This document shows, in pieces, positions 21,762-33,169 of a DNA stretch of 64,000 nucleotides (within the stretch, counting starts at the first letter, position 1; each line of letters begins with the position of its first letter). The notes beneath the pieces were generated by a model that was not told the DNA's origin, searched no databases, and saw only the letters and a program-made list of their open reading frames with translations. The position numbers and the translations under genes are program-made. Source of the DNA: Chimonanthus salicifolius. Taxonomy: Eukaryota; Streptophyta; Magnoliopsida; Laurales; Calycanthaceae. Where the stretch lies: assembly GCA_013350335.1 (NCBI GenBank), contig CM023538.1, positions 62,237,080-62,301,079 on the forward strand, given 5' to 3'.

Positions 21762-24735
21762 TCCGTTCCTTTTTTCCATTAAACACAATTTTGTGAATTC
21801 AATCACATTCATACATAAGTTAGAGGAAAAAAAAATCATTAGTTAACTTAGAATGCTAATAAAATACATTCTAAATTTTTATGAGTGATCCAACTCATCA
21901 ATTAAAAATGTTTTAAGATGTATATCAAATATATAAATGACTCTAATTATTGAAATTCAATAAGTGTAATTTAAATCCAACATATCATAAACTATTAAGA
22001 TGTATTAAATCCTAACCACAATATCAATGTCATATGTTTTCCAAGAGCATGAAAAATTAGAAAAATCTCATATCTTAGGCGTGTAAAATCTTAAAAGAAA
22101 ATTTAAGTTTGAAAAACTAACATTCTCTAAATAAAATCTAATGGCAATCAAGTTAAGACAAGAACAAGTATAGATAAGAGAAAAGAAAAGAGAGACAGAG
22201 GACACACCACGTTTGAAAGATACGTGGTGAGAATGAGGCAGTTGGGACTTGGGACAGTGAGAAATGAATGGTAAATAAGGGATAAATGGTAAAAATCAAG
22301 GGGAAATAATGACTGTGGTAAAAGAAGAAGATAACGACTGAATTGAACTTACTATGTCAGGTTTTTCATTAATGTCCTTACCATGTGTACTTAGATCCAT
22401 TTAAATGGGGTAGTTGGATTAAGTTCTTTAATTTAGTAGTTGGTAGTTAGTTATTGACAACATATCAAAGTTGCAAATATAATCATTTTTATTTTTTTTA
22501 GCTAAAAATTTGGACACTAAAGCTTTGGATACATTGGAAAAGATAGACTTAATTTTCACCATTAAAATATACTCTTCCATCTCAAAATATTTATCTTATT
22601 TCAAGAATCATTTTCAAAAGGAGTGCTCCAAAACGTATTAATAGATTCTCTAAGTCAGTATATATCTAATAAAAAAAAGAGATTTGAGCGGCGCTCATTG
22701 TGTAGTTACTATTTAATAATATCTTTCTAACTGTACAATAAAACATGATTCCAGACAATTAACATTGGTGGTAGAAATAATTATACAATAATGCATATAG
22801 GCAAGTCAAAGATTATAAAAGAAGAGTGTATTTCTATGACATTAGAAGGTAATTTTATAGTTAATAAAAAATGTTAAACCTTTGATTTAATATTAAAAAT
22901 AAAGAAATATGATAAATAATTTAAGATAATTCTAAAATTAGACATGTATTTTAAAATAGGGGGATTATTAAAAGATTACAAAGAACTAATAACATCCAAC
23001 TCCCTTATTATCTTCACATTCAAATGGTATAATGATATGTTATCAATAAAAGTGGTCTTAAAGACTTAGACTATTTTTGTGGAGGCACTTGTCGATATAT
23101 AATACTCTATATAATAATGACGTAGTTGGTAGTTGGGCCTTTGGAGGGTGAGAAATGAATGGTAAATAAGGGATAAATGTTAAAAATGAATGGGAAATAA
23201 TAAGTATGGTAAAAAGAAGAAGATAATGAATGGATCCAACCTGCTTATTTGGTTTTGCATTAATGTCATTAGCCGATGTACTTAGGTCCATTTAAATGTG
23301 GTAGTTGCACCTATCAGAGTAGTTGGAATAAGTTCTTCTGTAAAGAATTCAATTTAGTGGTAGGTAGTTAGTCACAACATATCAAATCATTTTTTTATCA
23401 TTCGAGGTTCCACCGCTTAACCTCTCAGTTTGTTGGGCTCACTAATGGAGATTTTATGCTGTGCATTTACAGTTTTTCATATATAAATTTAAAAAAAAGG
23501 CTAATAAATTACATTCTAAATTTATATTAGTAAACCAAAATCATCAATAAAAAATGTTTTAAGATGTATACCAACCAACATTCATACTCTAGCTCTATAT
23601 CATTATAACTCAAGCTCTTCAACCAAAATTCTAACTTCACATCACTGTCTAATAAACTATTCAAGCTAGTCAAATTAAAACTCTAATATAACATTATTGA
23701 GTATTAAACTCTTTTGACTTGTTTAGTTCTAATAATAATATTATTTTCTGCATATTTTAATTTTATGAAACTTAAATTGTCATTATATTGATTATGACAA
23801 ATAAATTATATTTAAATTTCTTTCTATTTGATTTATGTAAATAAAATAGATAGTTGTTAAGATGAATCACTCTATATTTTATAGTAGTTATATACTTTAA
23901 ATAAAATTCTTCGTCTTCAAATTCTCACGTAAAAATTCATTTCTTAAAATTAATAATCTCATCTCATTTTCAAAAGCTCAGAGTCTGACCCACATTTAAT
24001 GTCTGAATCTAAACCCAATTAAAACTGAGGATAGAAATCGAGGCTCAATCGCTCAAGCACATTGTTTTGTGACCTAGGGTTTTTAGACTTTGAACTTTTC
24101 ATGTGTTTTTATTGAAATAAAATTTTCTATTAAATATTATATACAAAAATCAAGTTAGTTTTTTAATAAGAATAATATTTTTTGAATACAACTTTTATTT
24201 TCTCCCGTTTGTTAACAGATGGAATTTTTAATAACAATGTACATTAATACATGTATAAAAAGGTATATTTTCTTATATAAAAAGTCATTATGGTGTTTGA
24301 AAAATTAAATTGAAACTGTATGGTTCATTGTACACTTTATAGTATTTAAGTTACATACGATTTTCAAATTTTATATTTTAATATTTTTTATAATATAGTA
24401 ATACATTTAATTATTATAATTATATTAACATTAGGGTCCAAAACAGTTTGAAGTGATTTGATCCAAACCTAATCTAACAAAATCATGATAAAAATAGTTT
24501 GATTAACTATTTGATTTTTAAAGTATTCAGTGTGGGAGTATTTATTTTATGTAAAACTTTTGCAATTCTTTTGGATAGACAAATGATGATAGCAAGGGAT
24601 GGGTTTAATTAAAGTCATGAAAATGGGCCAGCCAGGCCTAATGCTGTACCAAGCTCGAGTTTAATAAAGAGCCTGACAAAAAGCCCGAGCTCGAGGAAAA
24701 GACCAAGCTAGAAAAGACCGGCTTAGTTGGAAGTA
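21762..24735. other. intergenic, diverged dispersed repeats
   Basis: It contains copies of the AATGAATGGTAAATAAGGG module at 22255-22380 and 23145-23270, and the promoter-like TTTAAATG...GTAGTTG module at 22400 and 23290. A SINE 3' relic is at 23401-23498. No reading frame with protein character was found. 23700-23900 repeats text from 16200-16400. Confidence 0.45.
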
Positions 24736-24739
24736 GGGT

Positions 24740-24991
24740 TACAAATCTCGCCTGATACTGTGCGTATTAGTTGTACTGGCGAGATATCGGCCGATATGAC
24801 TGAGATCTAGTCGAGATCGGCGGATACACATTTATACAACCGAGATTTGTTGGAAAAAAAATTAGGAGAGAGAGAGAGATATATCGATCGAGATCCGATA
24901 TACTGAGATTTCGATTTTTTGACCCTGGTTGGAAGACTTTGTAGATCACACCACCACAACACCTGGTGCAAGTCTTTTTTTTTTTTTTTTT
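24740..24991. repeat. ATATCGGCCGATA-type repeat ending in a T17 tract
   Basis: The palindrome GATATCGGCCGATATG lies at about 24782. It is followed by repeated GAGATC/CGAGAT words and, at 24975-24991, a run of 17 T. Related palindromes are at 48038-48053 and repeatedly in 51845-52010. It looks like an unclassified dispersed repeat family rather than a gene. Confidence 0.4.
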
Positions 24992-26187
24992 GTATTTTAT
25001 TAATTCCATCAAAAGCTGAAAGATATAAATTGGAAAAAAAAAATCAATGACTTAATTGAAAGCTAAAGTTTAATATAAAATTTAATTTATAGAGTTTGAT
25101 GTTAGTAGTAAAAGTCATTGAATATCCTTAAAAAATATGTATAAAATATTTAAGATTCCAGCTAATAAGATTAAGTGATTATAAATTGAGTTTTGATATG
25201 AAACTTAGTTTACTTATAGCTCATGAAACCTACATTGTATGATTCATTTTATTTATATTACAATAAAAAATTCCATGAGATATTTGGGCCAAGTATTGGG
25301 CTTGAGGATTCATATGTCTAAACTTTGAGCCCGATCAATACTCAAGCCCTATTTTTCTTGTACCAAACTTCTCAATCTTTCAGATGTTCAAGTCAAATTG
25401 TTATCCACAGGTTTAATAGGCTACCAAAATGAAACAGATCTTAAATATCATAAATTTGAATCTAAGAAAAACAAATGTGAGAATTGATTGAAGTTTATTT
25501 GGCACATACTATGGTAGACTTGTACATAAGGTAAATGGTAAAAAGTAATTTTGAGTCATTTAACCTAAGACTAAAAAGTAAACAGTTCAAAATTAATCTT
25601 AATTATGCACATATAAATTTAAACAATTTAGTATTAAAAATGAATTTCCTCTATTTAAATCTAGGGATATTAATGGCAATTAGCATTTTACCAATAAAAA
25701 CGTAGTAAATTTAAAGATATCATCGATATTTTTGACATTGGAAAGAACTAGGCTTGTCTAAGTGTAACTTTATTTATAAAATAAAAGTTTAATTAAAAAA
25801 ACTGATTTTGTAGGCAATATCAAAAGCTCAAGCCCACTCGTTTATAGACATTAAACATTTGGGCTTCCTCATCTCGTAAAGCTCACTTATGGCATATTCA
25901 ATTTTCAAATTGGTTTTGTATTTTCATTTTAAATTTTAAAATAATAAGATAGCATGATCACAAATATTTCATATAAGACTAATGGGAGTGTGAGCTTCGT
26001 GAAAGTGAAATTACTTAGAAATTTATAACAAATGCCTTTTAGTAATTCATGATTTCTTATAATAAATTTCTACTTTTACATACTAATATAAAAGAACGGC
26101 CATATCCTTCAAAATCATTCATTTAATTTTATTAAAAACATTGTAAAAAGGTTCAAAAACATTTCCAACGCTATAAAATGGGCTAAG
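24992..26187. other. intergenic AT-rich, nothing recognised
   Basis: Only scattered short repeats; words such as GGGCTTGAGG and CTCAAGCCC appear in both orientations. No coding, RNA or transposon signature that I can support. Confidence 0.4.
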
Positions 26188-26510
26188 GGTACAAAGAGAC
26201 CTCCTTGGAGGTTAACTGCAACTGTTAGGGAGATTAAGAGACTACTCTCGGGCATGGAGGTTGCCTTCGATCAGATTAGTCGTTTAGCGAATGGTATAAC
26301 GGAATTTTTTTGTTAAGAATAGCGTAGAAGGGCCGACTTCACGCGTTGTACTTTTATAGCATAGTTTCTATAGTTGTTAAGTTATGTTTCTTTCGGCGTA
26401 TTTTGTTTTCTTAGGCTTAATCCTCGCAAGCCTTTTGTGCCTTATATCTTTTCCTTATTCTTTTCTTTCATTTTAATGAAATTTTTTCTTTACCGTTCAA
26501 AAAAAAAAAA
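26188..26510 (+). mobile_element. 5'-truncated LINE: RNase H end, 3' UTR and poly-A
   Basis: An open frame of 42 codons ends at the TAA at 26314-26316. It reads PPWRLTATVREIKRLL...QISRLANGITEFF, the layout of the C-terminal end of the RNase H domain of plant L1-type LINEs (W at the start, then I.R..N..A..). A T-rich 3' UTR follows, with GCCTTATATCTTTTCC and CATTTTAATGAAATTTTTTC. An A run closes it at 26499-26510. This is the usual end structure of a truncated LINE insertion. It is inactive. Confidence 0.65.
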
Positions 26511-26839
26511 TGTCTAAAAAAAGACAATTTCATATCGTCTAAATTTTTTATAGTTTTAATTGTTTGAGATACTTAAGCGAAATGTATTTCTAAATTTTTA
26601 TAAAACACACTTTGTCCATAATTGCACAAATGCTATTCTACGTTTCCGCTAATTGCCAGTGCCCGCGCTTTTTGGTGGTTCCATCGTACATCACGTGGAG
26701 TTTATTTAATTTAAATTTATAGTTTATTGTAAAGTTTAAGTAAAAACAAGACTTTAAAATGGGAGCACTTACACACATCTAGATTTTCTGTCTCTACACA
26801 CCCGTTTCTGAAATTTTAGGTGAAATTATGATTTTACCT

Positions 26840-27220
26840 CCCGATTTTCATTCATTCGAATGAATGCCCAGTTCATTTTGGCATTCATTCGAATGAATGC
26901 CCATGTGTAATTTCAATTCATTCGAATGAATGGGCTGAGCAGTAACATGGAATACTGCTCAGCCCAATTCATTCGAATGAATGGATGATTCATTCAAATG
27001 AATAGTAATAAAATGACCTTCATTCCATTCATTCGAATGAATGAACGTTCATTCGTTCATTCGAATGAACATGAAGGAAATGACCGTCATGAATCATTCG
27101 AATGATTCATCACGAATCATTCGAATGATTTAGATCCGAACATGAAGGGAGTCACGAATCATTCGAATGATTCATTACGAATCATTCGAATGATTCATCA
27201 CAAATCATTCAGTATACAGT
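26840..27220. repeat. left-arm array of the CATTCGAATG palindrome
   Basis: Ten copies are spaced irregularly. Six are of the form ATTCATTCGAATGAAT or GTTCATTCGAATGAAC, then four are of the form GAATCATTCGAATGATTC. The right arm (29755-30030) has eight. The flanking base pair changes symmetrically on both sides (GGCATTC...GAATGCC), so the dyad extends beyond the core. Confidence 0.9.
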
Positions 27221-27270
27221 ATACAGTAAATTCATTAAAATTCTTTTAAAATTTTAAACTTATTTTTTAT

Positions 27271-29690
27271 CACTGTGTATTTCCAAAATTTCTCAAATTG
27301 AATATCTAGACTAATTAAAATAACCTGATAAAAATACCTTAAGACTTCAAGGTCTTTTGACACTCATAAATATTTAAAACACAGTATTTTACAAATAAGG
27401 GTATCCCTAGGCTGTGTCGAAAACACATTTAGGAGTGTCAAAAGACCTTCAAGTCTTAAGGTATTTTTATCAAGTTATTTTAATTAGTCTATATATTCAA
27501 TTTGAGAAATTTTGAAAATACACAGTGCTTAAAAAATAACGGTCTATGTTTTAAAATAAAGACAGTTATTTTTAAGCACTGTGTATTTTAAAAATTTCTC
27601 AAATTGAATATCTACACTAATTAAAATAACCTGATAAAAATACCTTAAGACTTCAAGGTCTTTTGACACTCCTAAATGGGTTTTCGACGCAGCCTAGGGA
27701 TACTCTTATTTGTAAAATACTGTGTTTTAAATATTTAGGAGTGTCAAAAGACCTTAAAGTCTTAAGGTATTTTTATCAGGTTATTTTAATTAGTCTAGAT
27801 ATTCAATTTGAGAAATTTTGAAAATACACAGTGCTTAAAAAATAACGGTCTATGTTTTAAAATAAAGACAGTTATTTTTAAGCACTGTGTATTTGAAAAT
27901 TTTCTCAAATTGAATATCTACACTAATTAAAATAACCTGATAAAAATACCTTAAGACTTCAAGGTCTTTTGACACTCCTAAATGTGTTTTCGACACAGCC
28001 TAGGGATACCCTTATTTGTAAAATACTGTGTTTTAAATATTTAGGAGTGTCAAAAGACCTTAAAGTCTTAAGGTATTTTTATCAGGTTATTTTAATTAGT
28101 CTAGATATTTAATTTGAGAAATTTTGAAAATACACAGTGCTTAAAAAATAACGGTCTATCTGTTAAAATATAGACAGTTATTTTTAACCAGTGTGTATTT
28201 TAAAAATTTCTTAAATTGAATATCTAGACTAATTAAAATAACCTGATAAAAATACCTTAAGACTTCAAGGTCTTTTGACACTTTCAAATGTATTTTTGAC
28301 ATACCCTAAGGATACCCTTATTTGTAAAATACTGTGTTTTAAATATTTAGGAGTGTCAAAAGATCTTAAAGTCTTAAGGTATTTTTATCAGGTTATTTTA
28401 ATTAGTCTAGATATTCAATTTGAGAAATTTTGAAAATACACAGTGCTTAAAAAATAACGGTCTATGTTTTAAAATAAAGACAGTTATTTTTAAGCACTGT
28501 GTATTTGAAAAATTTCTCAAATTGAATATCTACACTAATTAAAATAACCTGATAAAAATACCTTAAGACTTCAAGGTCTTTTGACACTCCTAAATGTGTT
28601 TTCGACACAGCCTAGGGATACCCTTATTTGTAAAATACTGTGTTTTAAATATTTAGGAGTGTCAAAAGACCTTAAAGTCTTAAGGTATTTTTATCAGGTT
28701 ATTTTAATTAGTCTAGATATTTAATTTGAGAAATTTTGAAAATACACAGTGCTTAAAAAATAACGGTCTATCTGTTAAAATATAGACAGTTATTTTTAAC
28801 CAGTGTGTATTTTAAAAATTTCTTAAATTGAATATCTAGACTAATTAAAATAACCTGATAAAAATACCTTAAGACTTCAAGGTCTTTTGACACTTTCAAA
28901 TGTATTTTTGACATACCCTACGGATACCCTTATTTGTAAAATACTGTGTTTTAAATATTTAGGAGTGTCAAAAGATCTTAAAGTCTTAAGGTATTTTTAT
29001 CAGGTTATTTTAATTAGTCTAGATATTCAATTTGAGAAATTTTGAAAATACACAGTGCTTAAAAAATAACGGTCTATGTTTTAAAATAAAGACAGTTATT
29101 TTTAAGCACTGTGTATTTGAAAAATTTCTCAAATTGAATATCTACACTAATTAAAATAACCTGATAAAAATACCTTAAGACTTCAAGGTCTTTTGACACT
29201 CCTAAATGTGTTTTCGACACAGCCTAGGGATACCCTTATTTGTAAAATACTGTGTTTTAAATATTTAGGAGTGTCAAAAGACCTTAAAGTCTTAAGGTAT
29301 TTTTATCAGGTTATTTTAATTAGTCTAGATATTCAATTTGAGAAATTTTGAAAATACACAGTGCTTAAAAAATAACGGTCTATCTGTTAAAATATAGACA
29401 GTTATTTTTAACCAGTGTGTATTTTAAAAATTTCTTAAATTGAATATCTAGACTAATTAAAATAACCTGATAAAAATACCTTAAGACTTCAAGGTCTTTT
29501 GACACTTTCAAATGTATTTTTGACATACCCTAAGGATACCCTTATTTGTAAAATACTGTGTTTTAAATATTTAGGAGTGTCAAAAGACCTTAAAGTCTTA
29601 AGGTATTTTTATCATGTTATTTTAATTAGTCTAGATATTCAATTTGAGAAATTTTGGAAATACACAGTGATCAAAAAATAAGTTTAAAGT
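27271..29690. repeat. eight 306-bp palindromic units, partly a 612-bp dimeric higher-order repeat
   Basis: Unit starts fall at 27271, 27577, 27883, 28189, 28495, 28801, 29107 and 29413, each exactly 306 bp apart. From 27883 two unit types alternate. Type A has CACTGTGTATTTGAAAA, TATCTACACTAATT and CGACACAGCCTAGGG. Type B has CAGTGTGTATTTTAAAA, CACTTTCAAATG and TTGACATACCCTA. A-B pairs starting at 27883, 28495 and 29107 make three 612-bp dimers with very few differences. Every unit can fold on itself as a long hairpin with a ~60-nt loop. The first unit carries its loop in the opposite orientation. Confidence 0.92.
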
Positions 29691-29754
29691 TTTAAAAAAA
29701 AATATTTGAATAATATTATGTTTACTGCTGAATGAATGAACGGCTGAAAGAAGG

Positions 29755-30030
29755 AATCATTTGAATGAATGGACGAATGAACATTCATTCGAATGAATAA
29801 ATCCCATTCATTCGAATGATTAGTTCATTTGAATGAATGAGGCACATTCATTCGAATGAATAAGCCTCATTCATTCGAATGAATGGGCTGAGCAGTATTC
29901 CGTGTTACTGCTCAGCCCATTCATTCGAATGAATTGAAATTACACACGGGCATTCATTCGAATGAATGATTCATTCGAATGAATGCCAAAATGAACTGGG
30001 CATTCATTCGAATGAATGAAAATCGAGGGG
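29755..30030. repeat. right-arm array of the CATTCGAATG palindrome
   Basis: Eight copies, including two that almost abut (29951-29985). It is interrupted by the GGGCTGAGCAGTA...TACTGCTCAGCCC hairpin, whose loop is the reverse complement of the one in the left arm, apart from one base. Confidence 0.9.
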
Positions 30031-30119
30031 TAAAATCGTAATTTTACCCAAAATTTCAGAAACGGATGTGTAGAGGCAGGAAATCCGGGTGTGTGTAAGT
30101 GCTCCCCTTTAAAATACAA

Positions 30120-30775
30120 TATAATTAAATCAATAATATTCTTTTTTTTTAAATCTTTCGAATTTTGATAATTTAAATCATTTTTTATTTCCAATTTTTT
30201 ATTCCACATGAGGCTATATTATCTTAATATTTGGAATCATGAGATACATTATTATCTTAATAGACTATTTCAATATGAAAATGTAATGAAATACCATATT
30301 TACTGTTTCTATTTATTTAAATGAAAAATTTATAAGTAAAATTTATTTTAATAATTGACATACAAAATAAGTTTAGTTTAGTTTCATATGAACTGTGGAT
30401 TTAATAGAATATATTTCTAAAACTAAAATTAAGATATTAAAATTCGTGATAATTTTTTTTTTAAAATTTTACGTGTGGGAAACTGTGGGATACTCAGCGT
30501 AAAACCTTCATGAGTGGGCTCACTACTCCTAGAGCACACCTAATTCGTGTTAGGATGATAATCTTGGATTGAAAGTGTTAAGTTATTTGTTTTTATATTA
30601 GAGAAAAGGCTATCATCATAAATTATCAGTTTGTTAAGTTATTTTTTTTTATATTAGAGAAAAGGAGTTGCAATTTAACATTCATTGTCGAACCTTTCAA
30701 ATTATCAAAAATGAATTTTATAAAATTATTTTTTAATTTTATTTTAATAATAAAAATAAATCAAATAAATATTAA
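30120..30775. other. intergenic with a minus-strand SINE 3' fragment (30453-30548)
   Basis: A T run at 30453-30462 is followed by the reverse complement of the SINE body: GTGTGGGAAACTGTGGGAT, GTGGGCTCACTACTCC, AGAGCACACC. Two similar copies of TATTAGAGAAAAGG lie near 30600 and 30655. No gene. Confidence 0.5.
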
Positions 30776-30923
30776 CTGGCTGCCTCCCACTTCAGGAAGT
30801 GGGAGGTTGCGGGTTCGAGCCTCCATAACCTAAGTTTGGCGTGCCCTAGAGGTAGTGGATTCACCCGTGGAGGTTTTACTCTAAGTATCCCACGGTTTTT
30901 CACACGTAAATTAAAAAAAAAAA
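30776..30923 (+). mobile_element. tRNA-derived SINE with B box and A tail
   Basis: It has an anticodon-stem-like inverted repeat TGCCTCCCACTTC / GAAGTGGGAGG, then a B box GGGTTCGAGCC. The family body follows (CATAACCTAAGTTTGGCGTG, GTGGATTCACCCGTGGAGG), and it ends with an A11 run at 30913-30923. The A box is lost. Confidence 0.65.
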
Positions 30924-31249
30924 GTTAAATATAAAATAACAATTAATATAAACTATTTTAATAGTAAAGGTATTTTCTCAACAACAAATGTATTTTATAT
31001 TTGAAGAAATTACTTTTAAATATTTTTAAAGTCATACTCGACGTAAGATTCAACTTAAAAAACGGTCAATACAAATTTTTTGTTTGAAAAAAGGTAAAAA
31101 ATTTGTGTCACCCAATACCCATGATAATTTGGCCGTATCAGTGTAATGCACTTTGTATGAACAATATAAAATATATTAATTGATATATATCAGCCAATAC
31201 ACAATACACAATGTATGAATCAGTCAAACATTGTAATGTAATAAGGCAA

Positions 31250-32213
31250 ATGCCAAATAAATAAAGACTGAAGCTATTTCAAGATCAATTATAACTTTTC
31301 ATGAAAATATTACTCGTTGCCAGCACCATTATAATTTGACTCTCGTAGAATACAACCTTCCATTTTACTGAACAATTTGTATGGCTTACATGGATGAGCT
31401 TCAAGAGGGATATTTCAAATTTCCAATGAAAATTTTATATTGTGGGGGTTAAAATACTTTTATCATTTTTAACTATAATTCTTTATCAAATTTCCAATGA
31501 GTCAATCTGAGTTGACTCTACTCAATAAAATTTGAGTTAAAGTAAATCAATGAGTTTTATCGAATTTTTTCAAGTCAAGTTGAAAACTCATTTAAATTAC
31601 TCTACTTATTAGGATTATGAGTAGAGATTAAATTTTGAAATTTTGAACCATACACCTAGCTTTTAAGAAAATGCAATGGAGATTATTGGAAACAAAAATT
31701 TTAAAATTAAAATATGAAAAAGATAGCAAAATTAACAAATAAGACATCATCCAACTATGCTCTTATGAACAACCCCTTCCCCTCTCTCGTGTTAAGATAT
31801 ATTAAGATTCAGATGAGATTATGATGGATTGGAATAGATTTAGGGAGAACTTATGTATACTTCTCAATTAGAAAAATATTACACTTTTCACCTCACAAAT
31901 TGTATGGTGCTACAGAACTAAGAGGATCGATCTATTTCATTCTTAGTTTCATTACCAATTACATTATTATCTCTTTCTAGATAATCTCTTCTTGATCACT
32001 TGTGTGGGAAGTGGGAACTCTCTATTATTAATCAAGAAGAGTATTGATTAATGGTGCGAGATTAATCAACACTCCGAGATATAAAAATTCACCAAACATC
32101 CAATTTAATATTATCCTGATACAGGATAAAAAAGAAGTACAATTTTCACAGAAGAGATTAAAACTTGACAAACAAACCATGAGTTACAAACACAAAACGT
32201 TTTACAGACAATT
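31250..32213. repeat. duplicated flank of the DUF247 genes
   Basis: 31250-31420 (AAATAAAGACTGAAGC, TACTCGTTGCCAGCACC, GGCTTACATGGATGAGCTTC) recurs at 50490-50650, 51600-51830, 52995-53140 and 63710-63900. 31420-31700 (TATATTGTGGGGGTTAAAAT, GGTGTACGGTTCAAAATTTC-type text) recurs at 48590-48920. These are the 5' and 3' flanks carried along with DUF247 duplications. Confidence 0.65.
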
Positions 32214-33167
32214 TTAACCATAAGCAAATTTGGGAAATGAGGTGAAGAAGGTCTGTGTGAGGGTGAGCAAGATGAGGAGAACTGCTGCAGTAAGTGATAT
32301 GATCGTCCATGGACTGTCGAAATGATTCCGCATCAAGGCTGCTCGCCATCTCGGGCCACGCTTCCCATAATACACATTGATCTCTTTGAAAATACCAGTA
32401 AGATGGTGACCAGGGTATAAGATTGCTTTTGTCTTAATCTTGTTGAAGAGATCGGCTACTTCACCATTGCTATTCAACCAGTTGTCTATAATTCCTTTTC
32501 CACTGAGGATTTCAACGTCCTTGGCAGTGTTGATGAGGCAATCCATGAAATGGGTGTACGCTGAGAAGCAAGGCCGACAGTAGAGATAACACTGTTCAAA
32601 AGCAACAAGGTTGAGTAGCAGAGGATTCATGTTGCCTGCTATCAGCAGAGGAGGGATTTCAATCACTCCTTTATCAAATTTAATATCAATGAAGCTGTCT
32701 GATTTCCCTTTCTTAAATTCGATTCCAGCTTCTTGAAGGTCGGATGCGGACTGGATCATTTTTTCCATGACCTCCGGGGAGCTGCTGTCAGTAGGAAGGG
32801 GAATGATACTAGAGTGCAATAAATGGAGTATGTGCTGGAATTCGATATTGAGAACATTTTCTAAGTTGGAAAGTTTTATATTCCACAAACATTGTCTGGG
32901 AAATGGATGAAGGCAGGGATTCGGTAGGCTCAGATTGGCAGCGAGGAGGGTATGAGGTGCTGTGGAAGGGAATCGGTTGGTGGTTGGTTGAGAGCACAGA
33001 CGGAGCAGGGGTGGTGTTGGTCGCTGAAGGACAGAGGAAGATGGAGGATGGGCTGCAGATACGGTGGCTCGGCCTTGGTGAACGAAGGTAAGGGAAGACA
33101 AGGAGAAGGAGAAAGTGGGCGAGGCTTCTGATAAAAAAAAGGTCTCGATTTGAATTTGAATATACAA
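32214..33167 (-). pseudogene. DUF247 C-terminal half fused to a duplicated 5' leader
   Basis: On the minus strand the last 224 codons match residues about 253-476 of the intact DUF247 genes at 49020 and 57729. They include the IPPLLIA, LVAFEQCYLYCR and IIDNWLNSNGEVADLFNKI motifs and the C-terminal membrane anchor (WTIISLTAAVLLILLTLTQ). Upstream of position 253 the match stops. The sequence continues instead with the leader found before the gene at 57729 (paralogous to 59365-59700). The junction is at about 32890-32900. The frame stays open across the join, giving a 317-residue conceptual product. Its first codon is TTG, and the first in-frame ATG lies well inside the DUF247 part, so it is probably not translated as a chimera. 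The event looks like a deletion of about 1 kb in a duplicate of the 57.7-kb locus. Confidence 0.8.
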
Positions 33168-33169
33168 AG

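Larger units (their letters stand above)
26752..30115. mobile_element. MULE-type element, 3,346 bp, perfect 9-bp TSD, palindromic arms and 8-unit core
   Basis: The element is 26761-30106, flanked by the perfect direct repeat CTTTAAAAT (26752-26760 and 30107-30115). It starts GGGAGCACTTACACACA and ends TGTGTGTAAGTGCTCCC. The arms (about 26761-27270 and 29690-30106) are long imperfect inverted repeats of each other. They carry about 18 copies of CATTCGAATG, mostly as ATTCATTCGAATGAAT, and a mirrored hairpin built on GGGCTGAGCAGTA. The core is eight 306-bp palindromic units. There is no transposase or other gene. The intact TSD implies that it is younger than the related element at 11764. Confidence 0.9.

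Noticed and set aside
12939..29681. Similar 60-codon frames at 12939 and 29499 as a conserved small protein
   Set aside because: Both lie inside the 306-bp palindromic unit and its second arm; conservation is that of the DNA repeat.
27271..29690. CRISPR-like array
   Set aside because: Regular spacing is due to 306-bp tandem palindromes without unique spacers, in plant nuclear DNA, inside a transposon with a target duplication.
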